A DNA stretch of 64,000 bases from Ignavibacterium sp. (GTDB lineage Bacteria; Bacteroidota; Ignavibacteria; Ignavibacteriales; Ignavibacteriaceae): positions 2,170,001 to 2,234,000 of the forward strand of contig NZ_AP026678.1 in the NCBI RefSeq assembly GCF_025998815.1, written 5' to 3'. The notes under the pieces were generated by a model. The model searched no databases. It had not been told where the DNA came from and worked only from the letters and a program-made list of their open reading frames with translations. Both the position numbers and the translations under genes were made by a program. Positions 1-8,714 of the stretch are shown here, piece after piece. Position 1 is the stretch's first letter; each line of letters starts with the position of its first letter.

Positions 1-965
1 ATTCTTCTTTCAGTTCTGATTCCCGTTTCAACTTGTTGCGGAACTGCTTTTCCGTCACGATATAAAAAAACTCTTTGACCTGAAATATCAGGAACAAGTG
101 CTTCTGTGGGTATCATCAGTGCATCATTTATTCTTTTAAGAACAAGTTCAATATTTGCGAATGAGCCGGGCAGCAATTCTCTTCCAGCATTAGAACATAA
201 TGCCCGCATACGAAGAGTTCGTGTAACCGGATCGATTTTGGGTTCAATTGCATAAATTCTTCCCACAAATTTTTTATCGCTACCAGTCACCGTAAAGTAA
301 ATTTCATCACCAGTATTAACCATCGCAGAATATCTTTCAGGAATTGAAAAATCAATTTTCACCGGATTAATATTCTGCAGTGTTGCAATTACTGTTGAAT
401 TTGTTACGAAACTTCCTTCGCTGACATTTCTTAAACCAATAACTCCACTGAAAGGAGCGCGAATTTCAGTTTTATCAATTTGTGCCTTTATTAAATCAAC
501 TTCAGATTGATTAACCTTAAGTTGATTTGCGGTCATATCATAATCTTCCTGACTGATTGCTTCTTTTTCAAGTAATTGTCTTTGTCTGAATTCAGTTTGT
601 TTCTGCAATTCAAGTCTTGACTTAGCACTTTGTAATTGCGCCTGAAGTTCTGCATCATTTATTTTAACCAGCAAATCTCCCTGATTGACGAGACTTCCCT
701 CTTTGAAATATATGTTTAATATTTTTCCGGATTGTTCACTTCTCAGTTCAACTTCTTCGTTTGCCAGAATTGTGCCCGTTATTAAAACTTTGTTATCAAG
801 ATTTTCAGGTTTTAGTATATGAGCTTTTACAGGAAGTGGTCCGGTTTGTCTGTTAGTGTTAACAGGATTTTTACCTTCTGAGGATCCAAGCTTTGGAATA
901 ATAAGAAGAATAAGAATTATAACGGCTAATATGGTGATCAGAATTGGTTTAAAGTTTTTTTTCAT
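1..965 (-). CDS. RND efflux periplasmic adaptor (HlyD/MFP family), 3' end outside window
   Basis: Reading the minus strand from the ATG at 965 gives an open frame of 321 codons that runs off the left edge, so the C-terminus is missing. The protein starts with a short basic segment and one hydrophobic helix (about residues 5-25), an inner-membrane anchor or signal. Next come a lipoyl-like half (segment GSLVNQGDLLVKIND), a Glu/Gln/Lys-rich helical hairpin and the second lipoyl half (IRAPFSGVIGLRNVSEGS). A beta-barrel follows, then the start of the membrane-proximal domain (LMIPTEALVP). This order is typical of the MFP subunit that bridges an RND pump to an outer-membrane channel. The RND permease would be expected just beyond the left edge. 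The substrate cannot be judged. Confidence in family is high, in function moderate. Confidence 0.85.
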   Translation of the reverse strand, partial: MKKNFKPILITILAVIILILLIIPKLGSSEGKNPVNTNRQTGPLPVKAHILKPENLDNKVLITGTILANEEVELRSEQSGKILNIYFKEGSLVNQGDLLVKINDAELQAQLQSAKSRLELQKQTEFRQRQLLEKEAISQEDYDMTANQLKVNQSEVDLIKAQIDKTEIRAPFSGVIGLRNVSEGSFVTNSTVIATLQNINPVKIDFSIPERYSAMVNTGDEIYFTVTGSDKKFVGRIYAIEPKIDPVTRTLRMRALCSNAGRELLPGSFANIELVLKRINDALMIPTEALVPDISGQRVFLYRDGKAVPQQVETGIRTERR

Positions 966-1143
966 TTTCTTTTAATGTATAAAATTGTTTTTTCAAAATT
1001 ATGTATAATAAAAACGCTATTAAAGTATTTAGCTTTTTTGCTGTTTAAAGATTTTATTCGTTTAATGAAAGTCAAAAACAAAAATCCTGAGTGGCAAGTA
1101 GTTTATGACTTGTCAAAATTATCTTTAGAAGGCAGGAGAAATA

Positions 1144-2418
1144 TTACTTTCTTTTATGCACAACCAGATTATAAGCAAACATCATTGCCGCTGCTGCAAC
1201 TCCAACCAAACCGATAATCAGGAAAACCATTTCGGGTTTACCGACTTCTTTTGTTCCGAAAGTATGATACAGCCATCCGCCAAAAGTACCACCTAAAAGC
1301 CAGGCAATTGCGATAGGAAGAAAAGCAAAGCCCTGAAATAATGCTGCTTGTCCTTTGGGTGCAAGGTCAGCAAGATATTCATAGAATCTTGGAGCTTGTG
1401 TTTGTTCGCCTACTGAGAAGATAAAAATTGTTGCAATGATAAATCCAAGTCCAACAATTGTTCCTGCTAAGGTAACAAAGTAAAGAAGAAACCAGCTAAG
1501 AGCAGCAAACACAAAACCAATCATAATTGCTGTTGGTGTTGGGATATTTTTAGTTAATCTGTTAATGGGAATTTGAAGCAGTATAATTGTCCAGGCACCG
1601 GTTGACAAAACTAATTCAATTGGTGCTTCGGGTGAGATATAATCTGAAATGTAAAATGGAATTACGATAAAGAATTCCCAGAATACAATCCAATACAAAG
1701 CAAAGATGAGAAGGAAAACCATAAACCTGATGTTCTTTACAACAGTCCAGAGATTTTTAACAACCTGAAGGAGCGAATCCCTTTCTTCATTAAGTTTTGC
1801 TTCCGGCTCTTTGAAAATAAATATTGTAACCAGAAACATTAACGCACAGCTTATTGCCGAAACCATATAAACAAATTCAATTCCGAATGAATCACGAACG
1901 AGATAAGCTAAGAATGGTCCTATTGCAGCACCCATATTTACAAGCCAGTAATAAATTGCATAACCAAGAGATTTTGTTTCCGGAGTGGTAGTTAATGCAA
2001 CTGTTCCAAGTACACTTGGCTTTATGAATGAACCGCCAATTGCAGTAAATATTAATATAACGGAAAGTAAAGGGAACAAATCTTTATTTTCATACCAGGA
2101 AGAAAATGCTGTCATTCCTGTTGAGCCGATAAGAAAATATCCGATAGCAAGAACAAAGAATGCAAACGAAAAAGCTTTCTTAAAACCAAACTTATCAGCA
2201 AGTGCTCCGGCAAAAATCGGAAGGAAGTAAATCAACCCACCAAAGATAGAGGAAAGTTGTCCTGCCTGTACTTCATCAAACTTTAGATGATCGCGAAGGA
2301 AAACACTTAAAATTGTTGCCTGTCCATAGTATGCAAGTCTTTCGAAAAGCTCCATTCCATTTGCCACCCAGAAAGAATGCTGAAATCCGGTTTTAAGTTG
2401 TTCAAATGTTTTTGCCAC
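1144..2418 (-). CDS. MFS transporter, POT/PTR-like
   Basis: A 424-residue polytopic membrane protein with about 12 hydrophobic segments. Near the N-terminus the motif ELFERLAYYG matches the ExxERFxYYG signature of proton-coupled oligopeptide transporters on helix 1. GALADKFGFKK matches the MFS loop 2-3 signature. At 424 residues it is shorter than classical POT proteins (about 450-500), so it may be a divergent POT-like MFS member with another substrate. The start is a GTG at 2418 preceded by AAGGGA at good spacing. It lies upstream of the RND adaptor on the same strand with a gap of 178 nt, so co-transcription is possible but not evident. A candidate promoter lies at 2447-2478. Confidence 0.8.
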   Translation of the reverse strand: MAKTFEQLKTGFQHSFWVANGMELFERLAYYGQATILSVFLRDHLKFDEVQAGQLSSIFGGLIYFLPIFAGALADKFGFKKAFSFAFFVLAIGYFLIGSTGMTAFSSWYENKDLFPLLSVILIFTAIGGSFIKPSVLGTVALTTTPETKSLGYAIYYWLVNMGAAIGPFLAYLVRDSFGIEFVYMVSAISCALMFLVTIFIFKEPEAKLNEERDSLLQVVKNLWTVVKNIRFMVFLLIFALYWIVFWEFFIVIPFYISDYISPEAPIELVLSTGAWTIILLQIPINRLTKNIPTPTAIMIGFVFAALSWFLLYFVTLAGTIVGLGFIIATIFIFSVGEQTQAPRFYEYLADLAPKGQAALFQGFAFLPIAIAWLLGGTFGGWLYHTFGTKEVGKPEMVFLIIGLVGVAAAAMMFAYNLVVHKRK

Positions 2419-2446
2419 AGATGTTCCCTTTCAAAAAAATTTCGGG

Positions 2447-2478
2447 CGAAATTTAAGTAGTCAATGAGTTAAGAACAA
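2447..2478 (-). promoter_or_regulatory. Candidate promoter of the MFS gene
   Basis: On the minus strand TTGTTC (2473-2478) and TAAATT (2450-2455) are separated by 17 nt, and the -10 box continues as TAAATTTCG. This resembles the TA(A/T)ATTTGC boxes found upstream of htpX and the kamA operon. It would leave a 5' leader of roughly 25 nt before the GTG at 2418. Confidence 0.45.
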
Positions 2479-2490
2479 GAATGAACGAGG

Positions 2491-2717
2491 GAATGAATGC
2501 CTACCTTCGGTAGGTAAAGATGAATGTTTGAATTGATGAATGTGTGAATGCATACCTTCGTCGGGTTAATCTGAATGAGTGTTTGTCATTTCGACCCCGA
2601 CCTGTCGGGGGAGAAATCTTTCAACACAATCAACATAAAACCGAATTGGTGAATGCCTGCCTTCGGTAGGTAAAGATGAATGTTTGGATTAATGAATGAA
2701 TGATTTGTTGAATGAAT
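2491..2717. repeat. GAATG-rich intergenic repeat with CCTACCTTCGGTAGG hairpins
   Basis: The 538-nt spacer 2419-2956 has no convincing gene. Its first half is built from irregular GAATG/GAATGAATG words and two copies of a longer unit. Copy one (from 2491) and copy two (from 2651) share GAATGCCT(A/G)CCTTCGGTAGG followed by TAAAGATGAATGTTTG. The inner part is a perfect 6-bp stem, CCTACC-TTC-GGTAGG, degenerate in the second copy. A worn third copy (ATACCTTCGTCGGG) lies near 2552. A similar GAATG-rich stretch occurs at 55944-56042, so this is probably a dispersed repeat family. I see nothing definite in 2718-2956 apart from the leader of the next gene. Confidence 0.6.
2584..2626. repeat. REP-like interspersed hairpin element
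   Basis: The element is an extended imperfect palindrome: ATTTC (2588-2592), GA, CCCCGAC (2595-2601), CT, GTCGGGG (2604-2610), GA, GAAAT (2613-2617). Both stems pair perfectly around the 2-nt centre, so the DNA or RNA could fold into a long hairpin. It is much more GC-rich than its surroundings, and sequences of the form TCATTTCGACC...GGAGAAATCT are common interspersed repeats in Bacteroidetes/Chlorobi-type genomes as I recall them. It is embedded in the GAATG repeat region. Confidence 0.55.
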
Positions 2718-2956
2718 GTATAGACGAAATTACTTGAATCCCTGCTATGCATATAAACTACAATCAATGTATTCATTACTGCTCAATGAAATCGATAAGT
2801 ATTTTAATAATCTTTCATAACAAATTATTTTGCTGGCATAATGTATGCACCGGGAAATGATGTAAATCATCGTTGGCTCTATTTAATTTGAAAAAGATTT
2901 ACATATCAATAATTTTTAACTGATTAAAAAATGAAATAAGGAAAGAAGGTACTACA

Positions 2957-3439
2957 ATGAAAAATATATCTTTAATCACACTTTTACTATTCGCTTTAAC
3001 TTTTCAAATTAATGCTCAGAAGAAAAGTGATGTAATTGCCGAAATTAAAAACAGTGAAGTCGTAATTAAACTTCACAGACTAATTGAGTTTGGTGGTGCA
3101 AAAGAAGGAAATAAATTTCTTGTTGCCGAAATAACTATTGAGAATATTTCTGACAAAAGCATAAATATGGGCGCAGAATACACAATGAGTATTGAATTGA
3201 AAGATGCAAAAGGTAATGAATATCGTTCAGGTTTAAGAGGTGCGGGAATTGTCTCTTCATATCTTGCAGCAAATCCTGAAGTAAAACAGGATCAGAAAGC
3301 TTATAATCTTTGTTACAGCGACAATTTTCCCGCAAAAACAAAAGCGCGCTCATTCTTATGTGGTTATGAAGTTCCGAAAGATGCAAAAATTGTTTCTTTC
3401 GGTGTGAAGAAGAAAAATCTTTGGACTGATATTAAGTAA
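2957..3439 (+). CDS. Secreted hypothetical protein, DUF4352-like immunoglobulin fold
   Basis: A 160-residue protein with a clear signal peptide (MKNISLITLLLFALTFQINAQ, cut near residue 20). The mature part is a single small domain. The segment KFLVAEITIENISDKSIN followed by a YTMSIELKDAKGNEY strand pattern resembles DUF4352/telokin-like domains, in which an NxS/D-rich loop joins beta strands. Two Cys residues near the end (about 117 and 134) could form a disulfide. It is preceded by GAAAGAAGG at a usable distance from the ATG. It stands alone, convergent with the next gene. The function is unknown; a role in the periplasm or at the cell surface is inferred from the signal peptide only. Confidence 0.75.
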   Translation: MKNISLITLLLFALTFQINAQKKSDVIAEIKNSEVVIKLHRLIEFGGAKEGNKFLVAEITIENISDKSINMGAEYTMSIELKDAKGNEYRSGLRGAGIVSSYLAANPEVKQDQKAYNLCYSDNFPAKTKARSFLCGYEVPKDAKIVSFGVKKKNLWTDIK

Positions 3440-3473
3440 TCAATTTTTTATCTGATAATACGCCGAAAATTTT

Positions 3474-5888
3474 TTAGAGATTGAATAAGACGGAACTCAG
3501 ACTGATTCTGAAATTATTCCCGTTTCTGTAATTCAGCTTCCAACCAAATTCAATTGACAATGGAAGTAACCCCTGTCCAAGCGAAAAGCCAATTTCATAG
3601 AACGGATGCTTAAATGTTTGAATTGGATTTACCAATATTTCATTTGATTTTGAACTAATGTCTCCATAAGCAGCATTAAAAAAGACAGTAAGCAAAATTT
3701 CAAGTCTTTTAATAACAGGAATATTCAATAGTCGGAATAACTCATCTCTGAAATTATATTCAGCATTTAATGTAACAACTCTGTCCCCAAGTATTTGATT
3801 AATTCCCAATGTTCTGAAAGTAAGTGGTGAAGAAAATGTGCTTATGTTTCCGGGAACAGCATATAAATCCTGATAAGGAACAGAACCATTCGAATAAGTT
3901 CCGTAAATTTTAATTGTTGCAGTTGTTGAATTGAAAGATCTGATAAATGTTCTGGATAAAAATTCATATTTCAGATAATCAAAATCACTTTTCAACAAAT
4001 CTTTATCCGAAGCAGTAACATCCATTGAAATTAAGGTGTATGTTCTACCGAGTGAAGTTCTTCTTCTGAAGAAGCCATCTTCAATGTAGTTACGGAAATC
4101 CAATTCAAAACCAATTTTAATTGCGTTTGTTTTTCCTTCATAAACAGGAAGGTTTTGTTTGTAGGATCTATCTTTATAAAAGAATGAAAAATCTGAATTG
4201 TTAATTGCTGATTTATCGGTTCTGTTCGTAAATGATATTCTGCTTTTTAGTACAGGGAAAATTTCTCCTTCTGCAGAAACTGAAAATCCTTTTGTGTAAT
4301 AGTAATCTCTGAAATCTTCCTTATAAAGCAAAGTTGAAAGCGTTCCAAAGAGTTCGCCGTAATTGTCAGATTCTGCAAAAAGAATTTTCGTTTTATTGAA
4401 AGCATTAATTCCTAAGCGAACAGTTCTGTAATCACCTAAAAGATAATTGGCTGAAAAATCCTGTTTGAATTTCTTGTCAGAAAATCCATAAGACAGGTTT
4501 AGTGATGAATTAAATCTTCTGTCGAATTCATCATTAATGAAAAATCCAAAATCAATTGAATGACCTTCAACACAATTGAAATGATACATTGCAAGCGGTG
4601 CACTTACGGAAAAAGTTTTACTCAATTTTAATCGCGAATTCAGAATTGAAAAATCATCCCAAAACTCTTTAGGAAGAGATTCAAGACTATCAATTCGTTT
4701 ATAAGCTTCTTCCTCTTCATCGGTATTTGGAATTGTCTGAGTGGTAAACCAATAAGTTGAATCTTTTTTATCAGCGTCAGGTAAAACCGTAACTATTGCT
4801 TTGTTAAAAACCGATTCATCAATTTTTTTATTTACTTTGTAGTTAAACAATATTGTATTCAGTTCAAAACCAAACCTTGCAAGTCCAAGAAAATTAGCAG
4901 TCACAAACAATCGATAATCAACGGGCATTACAATTCCATCATAATAATCAAATTGCTGTACAATATTTACCGTATCGAAAATTCCCCCAATGTTTGCAGC
5001 ACGATTAAGAATCAAATCAACTTTAAGTAAATCATAAGTGCTGTCTGTGATGAAAACTTTTCCAACAAATCCTGGATCTGATGGATTGTCTGGTTCAATA
5101 TGAATTTGAAAAACTTTTTGATTGTTAATTGCAGAAGTTTTTTCAATATAGAAGTAATAATAATCGAGAGCGTTGTTTGAAATTGGTCCGGGTAAATCTC
5201 TTCCGAGAAAATTTATATCACTGCTGTAAAAATTCTGAATTAATCTTCCGCCGGTTAAAGTATTAACAGACGGAGGAAAGTTTGCACTTTGCTTTCGGGC
5301 AAGAATAATTTCTTTATAATTATCCGGTTTAAGGAAATATCCTTTGCTGTGACTTTCAAGAATTCCCGTTACCTTAAGTTTTGCAGTATCAGATTCACCA
5401 ATTCCCAAATTAATCGAGCCGCTTCCTGTTGAGGTTATATCTTCGGTGGTTCTTATAGTTCCTTTGGAAAATGCTTCGAACTCATAGGAGAATAAATTTA
5501 GTTCTCTTTGCTTTCTTTTCTCTATTGCTTTTCGGATAATTTCAAGCGCAGGATTTTCTCCCGGCTTAACCACAACTTCAGGCAAATTTATTTCTGTGCT
5601 TTTTAGTTTGAATATCAAACCTGATAAATCAGAATTTACGTTTACTGAAATAGTATCAGAAAAATAACCAATGAATGAAGCGATGAGTTTATAATTACCA
5701 GCATTTAATTTCAGTTCAAATTCACCATTAACATTCGAAGCTGTCCCAAGAGTTGTTCCTTCAACTCTAATATTGGCAAAACTTAAACTGCTGCCGGATT
5801 GAAAATCGATAACTTTTCCTTTTATAGAAAAGCTTTGTGCAAAAACCTGAATTGAGCTAATTAAAATAATGAGTGCTAAATTTTTCAT
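3474..5888 (-). CDS. Outer-membrane protein with carboxypeptidase-regulatory domain, DUF5686-like
   Basis: An 804-residue protein with a signal peptide (residues 1-17, ending VFAQ). A CarboxypepD_reg-like beta-sandwich follows (about 22-100, with FSIKGKVIDFQSG, FANIRVEGT and NVNGEFELKL), the same N-terminal domain found on SusC/TonB-dependent proteins. The middle has the linker LPEVVVKPGENPALEIIRKA, typical of DUF5686 family proteins. The C-terminal half is rich in alternating aromatic strands and ends in LSSVLFNL, consistent with an outer-membrane beta-barrel with a terminal aromatic/hydrophobic strand. No TonB box or plug domain is evident, so active TonB-dependent transport is not supported. 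It is divergent from the gene at 6048. The substrate is unknown. Confidence 0.8.
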   Translation of the reverse strand: MKNLALIILISSIQVFAQSFSIKGKVIDFQSGSSLSFANIRVEGTTLGTASNVNGEFELKLNAGNYKLIASFIGYFSDTISVNVNSDLSGLIFKLKSTEINLPEVVVKPGENPALEIIRKAIEKRKQRELNLFSYEFEAFSKGTIRTTEDITSTGSGSINLGIGESDTAKLKVTGILESHSKGYFLKPDNYKEIILARKQSANFPPSVNTLTGGRLIQNFYSSDINFLGRDLPGPISNNALDYYYFYIEKTSAINNQKVFQIHIEPDNPSDPGFVGKVFITDSTYDLLKVDLILNRAANIGGIFDTVNIVQQFDYYDGIVMPVDYRLFVTANFLGLARFGFELNTILFNYKVNKKIDESVFNKAIVTVLPDADKKDSTYWFTTQTIPNTDEEEEAYKRIDSLESLPKEFWDDFSILNSRLKLSKTFSVSAPLAMYHFNCVEGHSIDFGFFINDEFDRRFNSSLNLSYGFSDKKFKQDFSANYLLGDYRTVRLGINAFNKTKILFAESDNYGELFGTLSTLLYKEDFRDYYYTKGFSVSAEGEIFPVLKSRISFTNRTDKSAINNSDFSFFYKDRSYKQNLPVYEGKTNAIKIGFELDFRNYIEDGFFRRRTSLGRTYTLISMDVTASDKDLLKSDFDYLKYEFLSRTFIRSFNSTTATIKIYGTYSNGSVPYQDLYAVPGNISTFSSPLTFRTLGINQILGDRVVTLNAEYNFRDELFRLLNIPVIKRLEILLTVFFNAAYGDISSKSNEILVNPIQTFKHPFYEIGFSLGQGLLPLSIEFGWKLNYRNGNNFRISLSSVLFNL

Positions 5889-6047
5889 ACTATTCTAATA
5901 TCATCTTCCGAAAAATAAATTTTTGATAAAATTTACCTGAATTATCATAAACCAATGGAGTAATAAATTGATAAACGGATAAAATAAATATCTTACTGTT
6001 TAGTATTTTTACCACTACAAATTAACCAAACAAGAAGGATCACAAAA

Positions 6048-6776
6048 ATGAAATTCAAATCTCTTTTACTTTCGTTTTTAATTACAATGTTTTTATTTGT
6101 GAATGCATTTTCACAGAATGAAAATGCTGAATCAGATGAGCAGGCAAAATCAGTAATTGCAAAATATCTGGATGCAATTGGCGGAGCTGATGTAGTTAAA
6201 AACATCCAGGATAAAACTGTGATAATGCGCGGAACAGCTATGGATCAGGCAGTTACAATTATCATCAAGCAGAAACTCCCGAATAAACTTCGTCAGGATA
6301 TCAAAGCCGGTGGTATGGATCAGGTTCTGATTTTTGATGGTGAAAAGGCTGTTATGAAAGTTGCAGGACAAACAATCAATATTGAAGGAAAGCAGCTCGA
6401 GCAATTAAAATTAGAATCAACCATGGAAATGTTGTTAAACCCTGAATTGCTGGGAATTAAATTAGCTTATGAAGGAACTGAAAAAGATGGTGAAAGTTTG
6501 TTGCACAAAGTGAAGTTTATTCTTCCTTCGGGTTTGAACTGGGTTGCTTACTTTGATGATGAAACAGGTCTCAAAGTAAAAGAAACAAAAGAAACAGAAA
6601 CACAGATGGGACTCGTCACTCAGATTCTTGAATATTCCGATTATCAGGATGTTGACGGTATAAAAATTCCTTTTAAGATGAAACAATCATTCGGACCACA
6701 GAGTGTTGAGTTGACAATCAGCAGTGTAAAAATTAATAAAGGAATTCCTGACGAGACTTTTGTTATTTCCGAATGA
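6048..6776 (+). CDS. Secreted LolA/LolB-like outer-membrane lipoprotein-sorting-type protein
   Basis: A 242-residue protein with a signal peptide ending near FVNAFSQ (about residue 23). The motif AKYLDAIGGADVVKNI begins the mature region and is typical of secreted LolA-like proteins in Bacteroidetes/Acidobacteria-type genomes. It is followed by repeated amphipathic strands that would form the open beta-barrel (LRQDIKAGGMDQVLIFDGEKA, GLNWVAYFDDETG, YQDVDGIKIPFKM). True LolA is shorter (about 200 residues) and acts with LolCDE; none of these is nearby, so this is a family-level call. AGAAGGA precedes the ATG. The stop overlaps the next ATG (ATGA), so it is translationally coupled to the HAD phosphatase. 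Confidence 0.65.
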   Translation: MKFKSLLLSFLITMFLFVNAFSQNENAESDEQAKSVIAKYLDAIGGADVVKNIQDKTVIMRGTAMDQAVTIIIKQKLPNKLRQDIKAGGMDQVLIFDGEKAVMKVAGQTINIEGKQLEQLKLESTMEMLLNPELLGIKLAYEGTEKDGESLLHKVKFILPSGLNWVAYFDDETGLKVKETKETETQMGLVTQILEYSDYQDVDGIKIPFKMKQSFGPQSVELTISSVKINKGIPDETFVISE

Positions 6777-7390
6777 GCAAAAGAAAATATTCTGCAATAG
6801 TATTTGACCTTGGTCAGGTTCTGATTCCATTTGACTATAATATTTTTATCCGTGCTGTTAACAAGCATAAAGCCGGACTTGGTGAAGAGTTTGTAAGAAA
6901 GTATAATCAGAATTACCATATTCATCGTGATTTTGAGCGCGGTAAAATTTCTGAAAAGGATTTTATCGCGCAGATGATTGAATGGCTTGAGCATAAAGTA
7001 ACTGCCGAACAGTTTGTTAAATATTGGTCTTCAATTTTTTCACTTAATGAAAATGTAATTTCTTTGCTTCCAAAGCTCAAAGAAAAATACAGACTGTATC
7101 TTCTCTCGAATACAAATTCGATACATCAGAAATACGGTTATCAACATTACGATTTTCTGAAAATCTTTGACAAACTTTTTCTTTCTCACGAAGTCGGATT
7201 TGTTAAACCTGAAGAGGGTATTTACCGGGCAGTTGAAAGTTATTCAAAACTTCCGCCTGAAGAACACATCTTCATTGATGACATCGAAGAATATGTTGAA
7301 GCAGCAAAAAAAGTTGGATGGGACGGAGTTCAGTTTACGGGATATGATAATCTTGTTAAAGATTTTTCAGATAAAGGAATTTTATCTTGA
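6773..7390 (+). CDS. HAD-superfamily (subfamily IA) phosphatase, YihX-like
   Basis: A 205-residue cytosolic hydrolase. Motif I is FDLGQVLIPFD (residues about 10-20), the YihX/epoxide-hydrolase-like variant in which the second acidic residue is replaced by Gly. Motif II is LLSNTN, the motif III Lys lies in VGFVKPE, and motif IV is FIDDIEEYVEAA with its Asp pair. Between motifs I and II sits an alpha-helical C1 cap. The family dephosphorylates small sugar phosphates; the exact substrate cannot be read from sequence. It starts inside the stop of the upstream gene (ATGA) and its TGA overlaps the TTG start of the next gene, so the three are probably one transcript. Confidence 0.8.
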   Translation: MSKRKYSAIVFDLGQVLIPFDYNIFIRAVNKHKAGLGEEFVRKYNQNYHIHRDFERGKISEKDFIAQMIEWLEHKVTAEQFVKYWSSIFSLNENVISLLPKLKEKYRLYLLSNTNSIHQKYGYQHYDFLKIFDKLFLSHEVGFVKPEEGIYRAVESYSKLPPEEHIFIDDIEEYVEAAKKVGWDGVQFTGYDNLVKDFSDKGILS

Positions 7391-8322
7391 CAAAATCTCT
7401 TTTGAAATACTCGTTTCTGATATCAGCAATTGCCTTTTTAATCAAATGTTCTGATAATAAAAATTCTAACCAGGCAAAAGTACAGATTGATTCGACTATT
7501 AAAACACAAGACTCACTAATTTTAATTAAAGATACAATTCCCGCTTTGCCGTTAATTAATTACATTTTTATTTCTCCACCAAAGCAGAACAGATATAAAT
7601 TTCTTATTGAAAATTATGATACAATCGGAGCCAAAATAATTTTAGCACTGAATCGTCTTGATGAAAGGTTTATAAGAAAACCAGATTCAATTGTTGTTCC
7701 TGATACTATAATAAATGATAAATTGCTCTACTCACCTTTTCCAAAACACATAGCACTATTAGAAAGTGTAAAAAAAATTCTTCTTGTTGATCAGCATATT
7801 CAGGCATTTGCAGCTTATGAGTATGGTAATCTTGTGAACTGGGGACCAACAAGCACAGGAAAGAGATCAACTCCGACACCTAATGGTTTATTTCACACAA
7901 ACTGGAAAGCCAAAGAAACAATCAGCACAGATAATGAAGATTGGATTCTTCCTTGGTATTTTAATCTGGAAAATTTTCGTGGTATTTCGATACATCAATT
8001 TGAATTACCGGGTTATCCGGCAAGTCATGCTTGCGTAAGATTACTTGAAGAAGATGCTTTCTGGATTTACAACTGGGCGGAACAATGGATATTAACAAAG
8101 GACGGTGAATTTATTATAGCATATGGTACACCCGTAATCATTTATGGTCAGTATGATTTTAAAGGAATAAAACCCTGGTTACTTCTTCCGACTGAACCGG
8201 AAAAAGCGATGGTAAATGAAGATGAATTGAATGAAATCATAAACGAACATATCTTAACAATAATAAACAGACAGGAAGAACGAGAAAAAATTATTAATCC
8301 ACAATTAAGTTTGAGTAATTGA
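7387..8322 (+). CDS. L,D-transpeptidase (YkuD)-like lipoprotein
   Basis: A 311-residue protein that begins with a TTG overlapping the upstream TGA (TTGA). The N-terminus MTKSLLKYSFLISAIAFLIKC looks like a lipoprotein signal with the lipidated Cys at residue 21. The catalytic YkuD pattern is present: His203 in SIHQF, then SHACVR with His214, Cys216 and Arg218. Such enzymes make 3-3 peptidoglycan cross-links or attach proteins to peptidoglycan, acting in the periplasm. The domain sits at about residues 125-255; the last 50 residues are a charged helical tail. The segment WGPTSTGKRSTPTPNGLF is the usual strand preceding the active site. Confidence in fold is high, in the precise reaction moderate. 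Confidence 0.8.
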   Translation: MTKSLLKYSFLISAIAFLIKCSDNKNSNQAKVQIDSTIKTQDSLILIKDTIPALPLINYIFISPPKQNRYKFLIENYDTIGAKIILALNRLDERFIRKPDSIVVPDTIINDKLLYSPFPKHIALLESVKKILLVDQHIQAFAAYEYGNLVNWGPTSTGKRSTPTPNGLFHTNWKAKETISTDNEDWILPWYFNLENFRGISIHQFELPGYPASHACVRLLEEDAFWIYNWAEQWILTKDGEFIIAYGTPVIIYGQYDFKGIKPWLLLPTEPEKAMVNEDELNEIINEHILTIINRQEEREKIINPQLSLSN

Positions 8323-8324
8323 TT

Positions 8325-8594
8325 ATGGAAGTAATACACGATAAAGTAAACAACAGATTTGTAATTAACATTGATGGACTGGATTCATTTGTTGAATATT
8401 CGCTTAATGAAAAAGAAATGAATCTTTATCACACTTATACTCCGCCTCAACTAAGAGGAAAAGGATTAGCTGAAAAAGTTGTTCGCGCTGCAATTGAATA
8501 TGCAAAAGAAAACAGTTTAAAAGTAATTCCTTCTTGTTCTTATGTCGCTGTTTTTATGCAACGACATCCTGAATATTCTGAATTGTTAAAATAA
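8325..8594 (+). CDS. Small GNAT-fold N-acetyltransferase, NATD1/YjdJ (COG2388) type
   Basis: An 89-residue single-domain protein. It carries the acetyl-CoA pyrophosphate loop PPQLRGKGLAEKVVRAA and the closing segment LKVIPSCSYVAVFMQRHPEY, which is diagnostic for this short GNAT subfamily. Beta strands before the loop (FVEYSLNEKEMNLYHTYTP) complete the minimal fold. I chose the ATG at 8325; a TTG at 8319 in the same frame overlaps the upstream stop (TTGA) and is a possible alternative. It is the last gene of the 6048-8594 run. The acceptor substrate of this family is not known. Confidence 0.8.
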   Translation: MEVIHDKVNNRFVINIDGLDSFVEYSLNEKEMNLYHTYTPPQLRGKGLAEKVVRAAIEYAKENSLKVIPSCSYVAVFMQRHPEYSELLK

Positions 8595-8603
8595 ATTTGT
8601 GAT

Positions 8604-8621
8604 AATCTGTGTAATCTGTGG
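8604..8621. repeat. Perfect tandem 9-mer TAATCTGTG x2
   Basis: TAATCTGTGTAATCTGTG is a perfect head-to-tail duplication of a 9-mer, followed by GTTAAAGAATT. Similar words of the form ATC(T/C)GTGTAATC(T/C)GTGGTTA are, as I recall, scattered intergenically in many Bacteroidetes-like and other genomes. It lies 10 nt after a gene end and is not part of a hairpin. Confidence 0.4.
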
Positions 8622-8714
8622 TTAAAGAATTTCCTCAGTTCAGGCGAATTGATATACGAAAATTCCGATTATTAAACTAAAACCGTGCAATTTTAATAAC
8701 TGAAAGGATGTAAA

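Noticed and set aside
975-1217. 80-codon plus-strand frame in the spacer before the MFS gene
   Set aside because: It overlaps the 3' end of the MFS gene, lacks a ribosome site and has no family resemblance; it is a chance frame of AT-rich DNA.
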